The translations under genes and the position numbers were made by a program. A stretch of 60,834 nt of DNA from the NCBI GenBank assembly GCA_030039135.1, contig JASHQN010000098.1, positions 1-60,834 on the forward strand, given 5' to 3'. Position 1 is the stretch's first letter. The number at the start of each line of letters is the position of its first letter. Source of the DNA: Thermoplasmata archaeon (lineage in GTDB: Archaea > Thermoplasmatota > Thermoplasmata > Lutacidiplasmatales > UBA184). Below, piece by piece: positions 31,883-39,799 of this stretch. The notes below the pieces were generated by a model. That model ran no database searches. It saw nothing but the letters and a program-made list of their open reading frames with translations, and was not told the origin of the DNA.

Positions 31883-33480
31883 GCGGGGCCGTAGAGCGTC
31901 TTCTGCACGGTACGGGGTTTCGGCAGCGGAACGCCCTGCCCCCCTTCGGCCTCCGATTGGACCTTCTCGAGCATGTCGTGCATCCGCCGTTCGCGGGAGG
32001 AGGCCGCACGATGGAGCCCGACGTCCCGGGTCCCCTCAGCGACGAGGACGACCACCCGGCCGGTCCGCACTCGCCCGGTCCGGCCACGCCGCTGGATCGT
32101 CCGGATCACATCCGGGATCGGCTCGTAGAACACCACGAGATCGGTCTCGGGGATGTCGAGCCCTTCCTCGGCGACCGACGTCGCGACGAGGCAGTTGACG
32201 CGGCCCTCACGGAAGGCGTCGAGAAGCGCGACCTGCTCCCGCTGAGAGAGCCCCGTGTCGTCGCCGTGCGTCGCCTGCCCCACGAACCGGGCGGGCCGGA
32301 CCGCGGGGTCGTGGCGGTTGGAGAGTTCGGTGACCAGCCGATCGACGGTGTCGCGGTACTGCCCGAAGACGATCACACGCGCGTTCGGCGAACGGTGCAG
32401 TTCCTCCGCTACGAGCCCGACGGCGGTCGCGATCTTCGGGTGCTCGAGGGTGACCGTCTCGAGGCGTCGGGTGACCTCGACCACGTCCGGGTCCGAGAGG
32501 AACTGGCGCAGCGCGGGGGTCGCCCGTCGTGCGGCCGCCGCGCGTTGCCGGCCGAGATACTCGCGCAGGGAATCGACCCCCTGGCTCTCGATCAGCTCGA
32601 GCGCATGGAAGATCTTCATCGCTACCGCCTGGGCGGTGACGGCTCTCCAGAGCTCGGGGGCGGAGGCCCCACTCGATCGCGTGTCGTCGATCGCGCGGTG
32701 CAGCCGGTGACCGACCTCCACGAGAGTACGGCGTCCCACGTCTCCGGCCGGGACCACTCCGAGCTGCCGCAGCGCCTCGACCGGTCGCTGCGCCGCGGCC
32801 CGCAGGCGGATCGCGAGGTCGCGCACCGGGGGTGGCACCGGCACCTCGAGCGTCTCCACGCCGATCCCATGGACGTAGGGGAGGACGTCGGCGGATCGAT
32901 CCGTCCGGTACTCGAACCGCTCGATCCCGAGATGGTTCCAGACCTCCCGGATGCGAGCGAGCGATCCTCCGGGCGACGCGGTCATCGCGAGGACCCGCGC
33001 GCGGGGCCCCTCTCGGTTCGCCCGCCCGATCGTGACGTAGGGATAATCGCCGACGGCACGGTGGGCCTCGTCGAAGATGATGAGGGAGAACGTGTCGAGC
33101 GGGAAGGCACCCGACGCAAGATCGTTGGCCACGACCTGAGGGGTCGCGACCACGACTTGGGGAGGATGCATGAGCTCGGCCCGACGCTCCGGAGCGATGG
33201 CTCCCGTGAGCACGAGCGGCTCGGGAGCGAACAGCGATGCCGCGACGCTGCGAGCGTGCTGGACGACGAGCGGTCGGGTCGGGGCGAGGAAGAGCATCGA
33301 GCGGGTGGGGGTGCGCAGGAGGTACTCCGCGAGCACGCGCAGAGCGATCGCCGTCTTGCCGAGACCCGTGGGGAGGACGACGAGCGTGTTGAACCGTACC
33401 GCCGTTTCGGCGATCCGCTCCTGGTAGAGCCGATCCTCGAGGACCCCCGGCCGGACCCTCGGATGCTCGACGGTCCCCAT
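31879..33480 (-). CDS. Hef/FANCM-like SF2 helicase without nuclease domain
   Basis: 533 residues. SF2 helicase core: Q-like LYQERIAETA, motif I LPTGLGKT, motif II IIFDEAHR, motif III AMTASPG, motif V VATSVAEEGLDIPETD and motif VI QRRGRTGR. The large insertion between the two RecA lobes (about 205-330) is the helical Hef/FANCM thumb. Archaeal Hef usually continues into an XPF-type nuclease; here the protein ends after the helicase with a short tail ending QKTLYGPA, which could be a PCNA-interacting element. Role: fork or D-loop remodelling. The promoter may be shared with the divergent glycosyltransferase gene. Confidence 0.9.
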   Translation of the reverse strand: MGTVEHPRVRPGVLEDRLYQERIAETAVRFNTLVVLPTGLGKTAIALRVLAEYLLRTPTRSMLFLAPTRPLVVQHARSVAASLFAPEPLVLTGAIAPERRAELMHPPQVVVATPQVVANDLASGAFPLDTFSLIIFDEAHRAVGDYPYVTIGRANREGPRARVLAMTASPGGSLARIREVWNHLGIERFEYRTDRSADVLPYVHGIGVETLEVPVPPPVRDLAIRLRAAAQRPVEALRQLGVVPAGDVGRRTLVEVGHRLHRAIDDTRSSGASAPELWRAVTAQAVAMKIFHALELIESQGVDSLREYLGRQRAAAARRATPALRQFLSDPDVVEVTRRLETVTLEHPKIATAVGLVAEELHRSPNARVIVFGQYRDTVDRLVTELSNRHDPAVRPARFVGQATHGDDTGLSQREQVALLDAFREGRVNCLVATSVAEEGLDIPETDLVVFYEPIPDVIRTIQRRGRTGRVRTGRVVVLVAEGTRDVGLHRAASSRERRMHDMLEKVQSEAEGGQGVPLPKPRTVQKTLYGPA

Positions 33481-33541
33481 CGGCCGCTCTCCGCGGTCGG
33501 GAGCGGATGCGGCTTAATTAGCGGCAGGCTACGCGCCGCCG
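33481..33541. promoter_or_regulatory. Short divergent promoter with near-symmetric TATA
   Basis: 61 bases between the helicase and glycosyltransferase genes. The only AT-rich element is GGCTTAATTAGC (about 33511-33522), which is nearly its own reverse complement. It lies about 26 bases before the glycosyltransferase ATG and about 36 before the helicase ATG, so one TATA element could serve both directions. Confidence 0.5.
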
Positions 33542-34678
33542 ATGCTCGCCCTCGGGATCGAGCTCCTGCTCCTCGCCGCGGCCGCCGTCGTTCTCGTGTA
33601 CCAGGGGGTCGCGATCGTCTTCGCCTTCCAGCTCGACCGACTCGGTCCGCCCTCGTCGGCGAGCCCCGCCGCGGGGACCGTGAGCGTGGTGATCGCGGCG
33701 CGCAACGAGGAAGCGGACCTCGGCGCGACGCTGGACGCCCTCCTGGCGCAGGACTATCCGGGCCTCGAGATCGTCGTCGTGGACGGAGGGTCGACCGACG
33801 GGACCCGGCAGGTCATCGCCGCTCGCGGGCCCCGGGTGCGTAGGGTCGATGAGGGACCGCTTCCGCCCGGCTGGGTCGGGAAGAATTGGGGGTGCTGGAC
33901 CGGGGCCGGCGCGACCCACGGGGAATGGATCCTCTTCCTCGACGCCGACGTCCGTCTGGTGCCCGGCGCGGTGCGCACGATCCTCGGGTGGGCCGAAGCG
34001 GAGCGGGCCGACCTCACGTCGATCGGCCCCCGCGTGGAGATGGTCGGGTTCTGGGAGAGGGTCGTGCTCCCGATGTACGTCCAGCTCGTGCTCACCTACT
34101 TTCGCACGCCCCGGATGCGCCGACCGGGCTCGCACGCGGCAATGGCGAACGGCCAGTGCTGGCTCACTCGGCGCGCGACGTACCTCGCCACCGGAGGACA
34201 CGCGGCGGTGCGAAGCCGCGTGCTCGAGGACGTCGCGATCGCGCGCCGGTACCGGGACGCTGGGCTCCGACTGCGGTTCGCGTGGGCTCCCGAGCTCGGC
34301 GTGACCCGGATGTACGCCGATCGCCACGAGATGTTCGAAGGGATCCTGAAGAATGTACACGGGCTCGAGTTTTCCGCCGCCCGGCAGTGTGGGTTCCTCG
34401 CGGGGCTGGTCGGGTTCTTCCTCCTGCCCCTCGGGCTCCTTCCTCTCGGGATCGCGGTCGGTGATCCGCTGCTGACCGCGGTGGGGGTCCTCCTGTACGT
34501 GGCCCTGTTCGGGAAGCACTTGTTCTTCGCCCGGGGCGTCGGCGCGCCAGCGGCGTACGGCCTACTGTTCCCGCTGGCGGTGGGCTGGTACCTCGCGGTC
34601 GTAACGACCTCTCTCGTTCACGGTATCCGGCGCCAGCCGATCGCCTGGAAGGGCCGGGCCTATCCGCTCGACGGCTAG
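33542..34678 (+). CDS. Membrane-anchored GT2 glycosyltransferase
   Basis: 378 residues. One N-terminal membrane helix (LGIELLLLAAAAVVLVYQG), a GT-A domain with VSVVIAARNEEADLGATL, the DxD-type FLDADVRLVPG and NGQCWLTRR, then three C-terminal membrane helices from about residue 280. The PPGWVGKNWGCWTGA segment is typical of carotenoid/lipid glycosyltransferases of the CrtQ-like group. It transfers a sugar from a nucleotide donor to a lipid or polyprenyl acceptor at the membrane; the acceptor is unknown. Start ATG 33542 fits the shared TATA box. Confidence 0.85.
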   Translation: MLALGIELLLLAAAAVVLVYQGVAIVFAFQLDRLGPPSSASPAAGTVSVVIAARNEEADLGATLDALLAQDYPGLEIVVVDGGSTDGTRQVIAARGPRVRRVDEGPLPPGWVGKNWGCWTGAGATHGEWILFLDADVRLVPGAVRTILGWAEAERADLTSIGPRVEMVGFWERVVLPMYVQLVLTYFRTPRMRRPGSHAAMANGQCWLTRRATYLATGGHAAVRSRVLEDVAIARRYRDAGLRLRFAWAPELGVTRMYADRHEMFEGILKNVHGLEFSAARQCGFLAGLVGFFLLPLGLLPLGIAVGDPLLTAVGVLLYVALFGKHLFFARGVGAPAAYGLLFPLAVGWYLAVVTTSLVHGIRRQPIAWKGRAYPLDG

Positions 34679-34727
34679 GCCGCTCCCGAACCGCTAAGTG
34701 GTCGGCCGTTCTCGAAGCGCGGCGCGC

Positions 34728-36203
34728 ATGGCGAGCGAGGCGGAGACCGCCTACGAACTGTTCATCGGTGGACGGGAGGCGCCGTCGGCGAGCGGCGAAC
34801 GACGGACGCTCACCGATCCGGCCACGGGCGAACCGGTGGCAACCGTGTCGTTCGGTTCCCGGGACGATGCACGGGCGGCCCTCGAAGCGGCTGATCGGGC
34901 GTTCCGGGAGTCGAACTGGGCCTCGGACGATGGGGCGCGTCGCGCGCGAGCCCTTGCGAAACTCGCGGCCCTGCTCGAGGCGCGGGCCGAGGTCTTCGCT
35001 CGACTCGAAACGCGGAACGTGGGGAAACCCCTGCGCGAGGCGCGTGGCGACATCGCCTACGTCGTCCGCACCCTCGAGTACTTCAGCGGGCTCGCGGACA
35101 AGGTCGAGGGGGAGACGATCCCGGTCCCCGGGCCCCGGTTCGACTACACCGTCCGGGAGCCGCTCGGCGTCACGGTCCACATCGCACCGTGGAACTACCC
35201 GCTTCTCCTCGCCGTGCGGTCGGTGGCCCCGGCCCTCGCCGCGGGGAACTCCGTGGTGCTGAAGCCGGCGAGCCTGACGCCCTTGACCGCGGTCGCGTTC
35301 GCCCGTCTGGCCCGGGAGGCGGGCATCCCGGACGGGATTCTCAACGTTGTACCGGGGAGCGGACGCGACGTCGGGGAGGCGCTCGTCGACGACCCCCGGT
35401 GCCGGTCGGTGACCTTCACCGGGAGCGGCGAGGTCGGCCCGCGGATCGCCGAGCTCGCAGCGCGACGCCTCGTGCCGGTGACGCTCGAGCTGGGTGGCAA
35501 GGGCCCGGTCCTCGTCTTCCCCGACGCGGATCTCGAACGGGCGGCGAAAGCGATCGGCTATGGGATCTTCGGCAACGCCGGCCAGATGTGCTGGGCCGCG
35601 TCCCGGCTGCTGGTTCACGAGAGCATCCGCCCGGCACTCCTCGATCGGATCCGGCGAATCGCGGAGGGGCTCAAGGTCGGCCCCGGCCTCGAGGACGGGG
35701 TCGAGATGGGCCCGCTCGTGTCGCAGGAGCAGGCGGATCGGGTCCTCGACTACGTTGAGATCGCTCGCTCGGACGGCGGTACTGTGGTCACGGGCGGTGG
35801 CCGGCCGCCCGATGCCCGGCTCTCGGCCGGCCACTTTGTCCAACCGACGGTGCTCGCGGACGTACCCCCCGGGTCGCGGGCGGTCCGGGAGGAGATCTTC
35901 GGTCCGGTGCTCGCGGTCGCGTCGTTCGCTGAGCCCGACGAGGCGATCGCCGCGGCGAACGCGACGACGTACGGGCTCCTCGCCGCGCTGTGGACCCGTG
36001 ACCTCGCGACCGCGCACTCGGTCGCCCGCCGCCTCGAAGCGGGCATGGTCGTGGTCAACGAGGCGCCGACCACGTTCCCCCAGTCACCGTTCGCCGGCGT
36101 GAAGGGGAGCGGCCTCGGCTTCGAACAGGGCGCCCGCGCGCTCGAACCGTACGCTCGCCGTAAGAACGTGCTCGTCCACCTCGGGTCCCCGAAGCGTTCG
36201 TGA
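34728..36203 (+). CDS. NAD(P)-dependent aldehyde dehydrogenase
   Basis: 491 residues. Canonical ALDH fold: WNYPLLLAVRSVAPALAAGN nucleotide region, FTGSGEVGPRIAELAA, general-base Glu in LELGGKGP and nucleophile Cys in GNAGQMCWAASR, then EEIFGPVLAV and a PFAGVKGSGLG C-terminal motif. Closest in look to betaine/gamma-aminobutyraldehyde dehydrogenases, but substrate choice cannot be read. Start ATG 34728 with a CCGCTAAGTGG box about 34 bases upstream; an in-frame GTG at 34698 overlaps that box and is less likely. No operon partner. Confidence 0.93.
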   Translation: MASEAETAYELFIGGREAPSASGERRTLTDPATGEPVATVSFGSRDDARAALEAADRAFRESNWASDDGARRARALAKLAALLEARAEVFARLETRNVGKPLREARGDIAYVVRTLEYFSGLADKVEGETIPVPGPRFDYTVREPLGVTVHIAPWNYPLLLAVRSVAPALAAGNSVVLKPASLTPLTAVAFARLAREAGIPDGILNVVPGSGRDVGEALVDDPRCRSVTFTGSGEVGPRIAELAARRLVPVTLELGGKGPVLVFPDADLERAAKAIGYGIFGNAGQMCWAASRLLVHESIRPALLDRIRRIAEGLKVGPGLEDGVEMGPLVSQEQADRVLDYVEIARSDGGTVVTGGGRPPDARLSAGHFVQPTVLADVPPGSRAVREEIFGPVLAVASFAEPDEAIAAANATTYGLLAALWTRDLATAHSVARRLEAGMVVVNEAPTTFPQSPFAGVKGSGLGFEQGARALEPYARRKNVLVHLGSPKRS

Positions 36204-36278
36204 ACGGGGGCCGGCCCGGGTGGGGGACCGGGTTCGTACGAAAGCCGAAAAGAACCCTCCCTTGTCGGGCGGCCGAAC

Positions 36279-36905
36279 GTGACGGAGACGGCGCCGTCCG
36301 CGGCCACGTGGGGAGCGTGCTCCTTCTGCGGAGTGGCCGTGCCCGCGGGAGCCCGAAGTTGCCCGATCTGCGGGACCGCGAACCCGATCCCCGCCGGCGG
36401 CATCGCGACGGCCTCCCGCACGGTCCGCCGACGGCTCCGGCTCACCGGCTTCCTACGGACCGTGATCGTCGTCACCGTGATCGCCGGCCTCGCCTACGCC
36501 CTGATCTCGACCGCGTTCTCGGGTCCACCGAACGTTCCGGATCCCTTGACGACGGCCGGCGCCTACTCGATCGGCCCCGCGAACTACACGGTGATCTCGG
36601 GAGCGATCACTGGAGGCGACTACGTGGTCGGAAACTGGACCTCCGTGAGCCCCCCCGGCGTCGACATCGGCGTGGTGGTCTACAACTCGAGCAACTGGGG
36701 CTGGTTCACGAACGGCTCGGGCACTCCGGGCAGGCAGTGGAACAACACGCCGAGCTACACCGGCGAGATCGTCTTCTCTGCGCTCTACACCGACAACTTC
36801 TACTTCGTGTTCACGAACACGATGGCGCCCTCGACCCACCTCGCCGTCACGGTCTACATCCACACGGAGTACTACTCGAACTCCGCGGACGACGGGTTCG
36901 ACTAG
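36279..36905 (+). CDS. Zinc-ribbon, single-pass membrane protein with Asn-rich extracellular domain
   Basis: 208 residues from GTG 36279. The cytoplasmic N-terminus has a zinc ribbon (CSFCG and CPICG, about residues 14-31), followed by an Arg-rich linker (VRRRLRLTG), one membrane helix (about 59-80, VIVVTVIAGLAYALISTAF) and an outside domain of about 125 residues rich in Y, S, T and N with several N-x-S/T sequons (NYTV, NWTS, NSSN, NGSG, NTMA-type). This layout is common in Thermoplasmata surface proteins. No enzymatic motif is seen. Stop interlocks on CTAG with kptA. Confidence 0.75.
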   Translation: MTETAPSAATWGACSFCGVAVPAGARSCPICGTANPIPAGGIATASRTVRRRLRLTGFLRTVIVVTVIAGLAYALISTAFSGPPNVPDPLTTAGAYSIGPANYTVISGAITGGDYVVGNWTSVSPPGVDIGVVVYNSSNWGWFTNGSGTPGRQWNNTPSYTGEIVFSALYTDNFYFVFTNTMAPSTHLAVTVYIHTEYYSNSADDGFD

Positions 36906-37591
36906 TCAGGCTCGGGGGAAGGAGCGGCGTCGGCGTCCGAACCGGCCGCCGGCGGAACGTACTCGGTCCGGCGAAGGTACGCCGGCGGAACCTGGTCGAC
37001 CAGGAAGACCGTCTTGCCCGCCTGCATGATCACGATTCCGTCCGATCGGGCCTTCGAGGCGTCGATCTCGAGGATCACCGGCTGGGGAGTCCGGACGGCG
37101 CCGGCGGAGTGGGCGTCGTGCGCCGTTCTCGAGAGGTGCACCTTCCGTCGGTCGGACGGCTTGAGCCCGACCTCGAGGACGATCGCCGCCTCCTCCGGCG
37201 TCACCGGGTAGTACAGGTGTTCCGGGATGTTCTCGGTCGGTAGGTCGAGGTCGACCTCGACCGTGTGGGCGTAGGTGGCCCGGATGCGGTCGTCGCGGAC
37301 CTCGTAGCGACCCTTCGGGTCGGTCTCGGCGATCGCGACGAGATGGACCACGCGCAACCAGTGGTACGCCGGGTGCTTCTGGGAGATCGCCCGGACGATC
37401 TGGGCGAGGGGGATCCAGCCGCGAGGGTCGATCGTGAGCCCGTAGCGGTCGGGGAAGTGTCGGAGGATCCCGGTCAGGATGCGGCCGAGGTGATCGAGCT
37501 CCCGATCGTTCATCAGGAACTTGCCCGGCTGCTGGCAGACCGGGCACGCCTCAGCCCGGAAGAACCCGTGCTGGGCGCACTCCTTCAGCAT
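36902..37591 (-). CDS. kptA: RNA 2'-phosphotransferase KptA/Tpt1 with N-terminal zinc-type cluster
   Basis: 229 residues. KptA moves an internal 2'-phosphate from RNA to NAD+, giving ADP-ribose 1'',2''-cyclic phosphate. The family pattern is visible as LGRILTGILRHFP, GWIPLAQIVRAI, RIRATYAHTVEVD, LKPSDRRKVHLSRT and DGIVIMQAGKTVFLVDQVPPAYL. The first 20 residues add C5, H8, C16 and C19 (CAQHGF and CPVC), a likely zinc site found in some archaeal forms. ATG 37591 lies 16 bases after the rpo11 stop, so the two are probably one transcript. The last 20 residues are acidic/Ala/Pro. Its archaeal substrate is not established. Confidence 0.9.
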   Translation of the reverse strand: MLKECAQHGFFRAEACPVCQQPGKFLMNDRELDHLGRILTGILRHFPDRYGLTIDPRGWIPLAQIVRAISQKHPAYHWLRVVHLVAIAETDPKGRYEVRDDRIRATYAHTVEVDLDLPTENIPEHLYYPVTPEEAAIVLEVGLKPSDRRKVHLSRTAHDAHSAGAVRTPQPVILEIDASKARSDGIVIMQAGKTVFLVDQVPPAYLRRTEYVPPAAGSDADAAPSPEPD

Positions 37592-37607
37592 CGAGATGGC
37601 GTCCTCG

Positions 37608-37895
37608 CTACGCCTTGATCTTATCGGCCTTCTTGTCGAAGTCGGTGAGCAGGTCACCGTAGAGGTCGGCGAGGTCCTTGAGCACCCGCTTCAGGACCTG
37701 CTGGGGCTTCTCGCCCTTGGTCCGAACGAGCAGCGTCGGCCGCTCGAGGTACGGATGCCCGAGGTAGTAACGGGCTTCGACGACCTTCTCCTCCCTCTGG
37801 AGCGCCTCGACCAGCGGGATCAAGAGAGTCTCCTCGCCGCGCGGCAGCTCGACCCGCAGTAGGTCACTCGACTTCTCGACGACTCGGATCTCCAT
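37608..37895 (-). CDS. rpo11: DNA-directed RNA polymerase subunit Rpo11 (L)
   Basis: 95 residues. Pairs with Rpo3 as the alpha-like assembly platform of archaeal RNA polymerase. The pattern EIRVVEKSSDLLRVELP, then LLIPLVEALQREEKV and YLGHPYLERPTLLVRT, followed by a long C-terminal helix, matches Rpo11/RPB11. ATG 37895 is chosen: a CGCTATAGTTATG box at about 37936-37948 is 45 bases upstream, giving a short leader. An upstream in-frame ATG (37933) would lie at the promoter itself. Heads an operon with kptA. Confidence 0.92.
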   Translation of the reverse strand: MEIRVVEKSSDLLRVELPRGEETLLIPLVEALQREEKVVEARYYLGHPYLERPTLLVRTKGEKPQQVLKRVLKDLADLYGDLLTDFDKKADKIKA

Positions 37896-38027
37896 CGAAG
37901 GGACCGGGAGTCGGGCCACCGATGGTCGGTTCATAACTATAGCGGGCGGCGCGCCCGCATCGGCGGCGGCGCGCGGGGTCGGGTCCGACGCGGATATAAC
38001 TCTCGCCGCCTCCTCGGCCCGAGCCGA

Positions 38028-39434
38028 ATGAAGTTCCTCGTCGTCGGGGGCGGCGCTCGCGAGCACGCGATCGCGCTGGCCCTCGAGCGCGCGGAGGCAA
38101 AGCTCGTCGTCGCGAGCAGCAACGCGAACCCGGGGCTCGAGCGGATCGCGAGCGCGAGCCGTCGGATCGACCCTACCGACGTCGCCCGCGTCGTCGCGTT
38201 CGCGCGGTCCGAGCGGGTCGGCGCGGCGGTGATCGGACCAGAGGCCCCGCTCGCCGCGGGACTCGCGGACGCGCTGCGCGCCGCGGACGTTCCCACCGTG
38301 GGGCCGTCGAAGGAAGGGGCCCAGATCGAGACCTCGAAGTTGTTCTGCCGCGAGCTGCTGCGCCGCCACGCGATCGACGCGACCCCGCAGTGGGCCGCAC
38401 CCGCGACGGTCGAAGCCGTCGATCGAGCCGTCGCCGAATTCCCCGGCCCGTTCGTCGTGAAGCCGAGCGGGCTCACGGGCGGCAAGGGGGTCTGGGTGCA
38501 GGGCGCTGATTTCACGGAGGCTCGGGAAGGGGGCGCGTATGCGAAATCGCTGCTCCTCCAGGGCGGCCGCGTGCTCCTGGAAGAACGCCTTGACGGCGAG
38601 GAGTTCAGCCAGATGGCGTTCGTGACCGACAGCGGCGTCTACCCGATGCCCGCGGTGCAGGATTTCAAGCGAGCGCTCGAGGGCGACCAGGGATCCAACA
38701 CCGGAGGCATGGGATCGTACTCGCAACGCGACCACCTCCTTCCGTTCTTGCCCGCCGCCGACCGCGAGCGGGCGCTCGAGGTACTGCGACGGACGGTCGA
38801 TGCCCTGCGCGCCGACGGCATCGCCTACCGGGGGATCCTCTACGGCGGGTTCATGCTGACCCGGCGCGGTCCGGTGCTGCTCGAGTTCAACGCGCGGTTC
38901 GGCGACCCCGAGGGGATCAACGCCCTCGCCCTCTACGAGGAAGGGGACTTCGCCGAGCTGTTGGTCGGGGTCGCGACCGGCCGCGTCGATCCGAACCTCG
39001 TCCGGTTCCGACTGCGCTCGACCGTGGTCAAGTACCTCGTTCCGCCCGGTTACGGCGAGCGGCCGAAGCCCGGCGGGCTCCTCGAGATCGACGGCCCCGC
39101 GATCGAGGCCGACGGCGTCCACGTCGTCTACGGGTCGGTCGATGCGGCGGGACCGGGCACCGTGCGGCTCACCTCCTCGCGCGGCGTCGCGCTGGTCGGG
39201 GAGGCCAGCGCGATCCACGAGGCCGCGACGCGGGTGGAGACCGCGCTGCGGAATGTGCGGGGCGAGTACTACCTTCGGCACGACATCGGGACCAAGGAGG
39301 ATCTCGCCCGGCGCGTCGAACACATGCGCCAGATCCTCTCCCCCGGCGCAAAGCCGTCCCCCCTCCCGCTCAGCGTCGCCGCGCCGGACGCGCCCCCCTC
39401 GAGCTCGGCCGGCCCCGACCAACGGAGCGGCTGA
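38028..39434 (+). CDS. purD: Phosphoribosylamine--glycine ligase
   Basis: 468 residues. ATP-grasp enzyme that joins phosphoribosylamine and glycine in the second step of purine synthesis. The N-terminal MKFLVVGGGAREHAIA, GPEAPLAAGLADAL, ATP-grasp LTGGKGVWV, DFKRALEGDQGSNTGGMG and LLEFNARFGDPE motifs are diagnostic. A CGGATATAACT box about 32 bases upstream supports ATG 38028. The C-terminal 40 residues after the conserved end are Pro/Ser-rich, an extension beyond the usual length of about 430. It stands alone. Confidence 0.96.
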   Translation: MKFLVVGGGAREHAIALALERAEAKLVVASSNANPGLERIASASRRIDPTDVARVVAFARSERVGAAVIGPEAPLAAGLADALRAADVPTVGPSKEGAQIETSKLFCRELLRRHAIDATPQWAAPATVEAVDRAVAEFPGPFVVKPSGLTGGKGVWVQGADFTEAREGGAYAKSLLLQGGRVLLEERLDGEEFSQMAFVTDSGVYPMPAVQDFKRALEGDQGSNTGGMGSYSQRDHLLPFLPAADRERALEVLRRTVDALRADGIAYRGILYGGFMLTRRGPVLLEFNARFGDPEGINALALYEEGDFAELLVGVATGRVDPNLVRFRLRSTVVKYLVPPGYGERPKPGGLLEIDGPAIEADGVHVVYGSVDAAGPGTVRLTSSRGVALVGEASAIHEAATRVETALRNVRGEYYLRHDIGTKEDLARRVEHMRQILSPGAKPSPLPLSVAAPDAPPSSSAGPDQRSG

Positions 39435-39490
39435 CGGGCTCGCCGCCGGTCCCGCTTAAATACCCCTCGCCGGCTGTTCACGACCCAACG

Positions 39491-39799
39491 ATGTTCTGCC
39501 CGAACTGCAAGCGGCTCATGCGACCCGACCGGGCCGGCGGGGTCTGGAAGTGCTCGGCGTGTGGGACGAAGGTCCCGCTCGGCCGCGGGGTCGAGGTCGG
39601 CCGCTCGACGCCCGAGGGACGCGAGGTCGCGGTCGTCGAGACGCGGTCCGTGACGCTGCCGACCGCCGAAGAGCTGTGCCCGAAGTGCGGCAACACCCGC
39701 GCGTACTGGGTGCTGCGGCAGACCCGGGGATCCGACGAGCCTGAGACCCGGATCTTCGAATGCACGAAATGCGGGCACAAGTGGCGCGAATACCAATGA
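39491..39799 (+). CDS. tfs: Transcription factor S (TFS, TFIIS-like)
   Basis: 102 residues. N-terminal zinc ribbon (MFCPNCKRLM, KCSACG) and C-terminal TFIIS-type ribbon (LCPKCGNTRAYWVLRQTRG, then SDEPETRIFECTKCGHKW). The invariant acidic pair that reaches the polymerase active site lies in the tip loop as DEPET (family pattern RSADEP/E), here SDEPE. TFS stimulates transcript cleavage by backtracked RNA polymerase. TATA box GCTTAAATACC is about 32 bases upstream. It overlaps asnS by 4 bases (ATGA). Confidence 0.93.
   Translation: MFCPNCKRLMRPDRAGGVWKCSACGTKVPLGRGVEVGRSTPEGREVAVVETRSVTLPTAEELCPKCGNTRAYWVLRQTRGSDEPETRIFECTKCGHKWREYQ

Noticed and set aside
37896..37933. Upstream in-frame ATG (37933) as the rpo11 start
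   Set aside because: It lies a few bases from the TATA-like element, so it would not be in the mRNA; the shorter protein matches the family.
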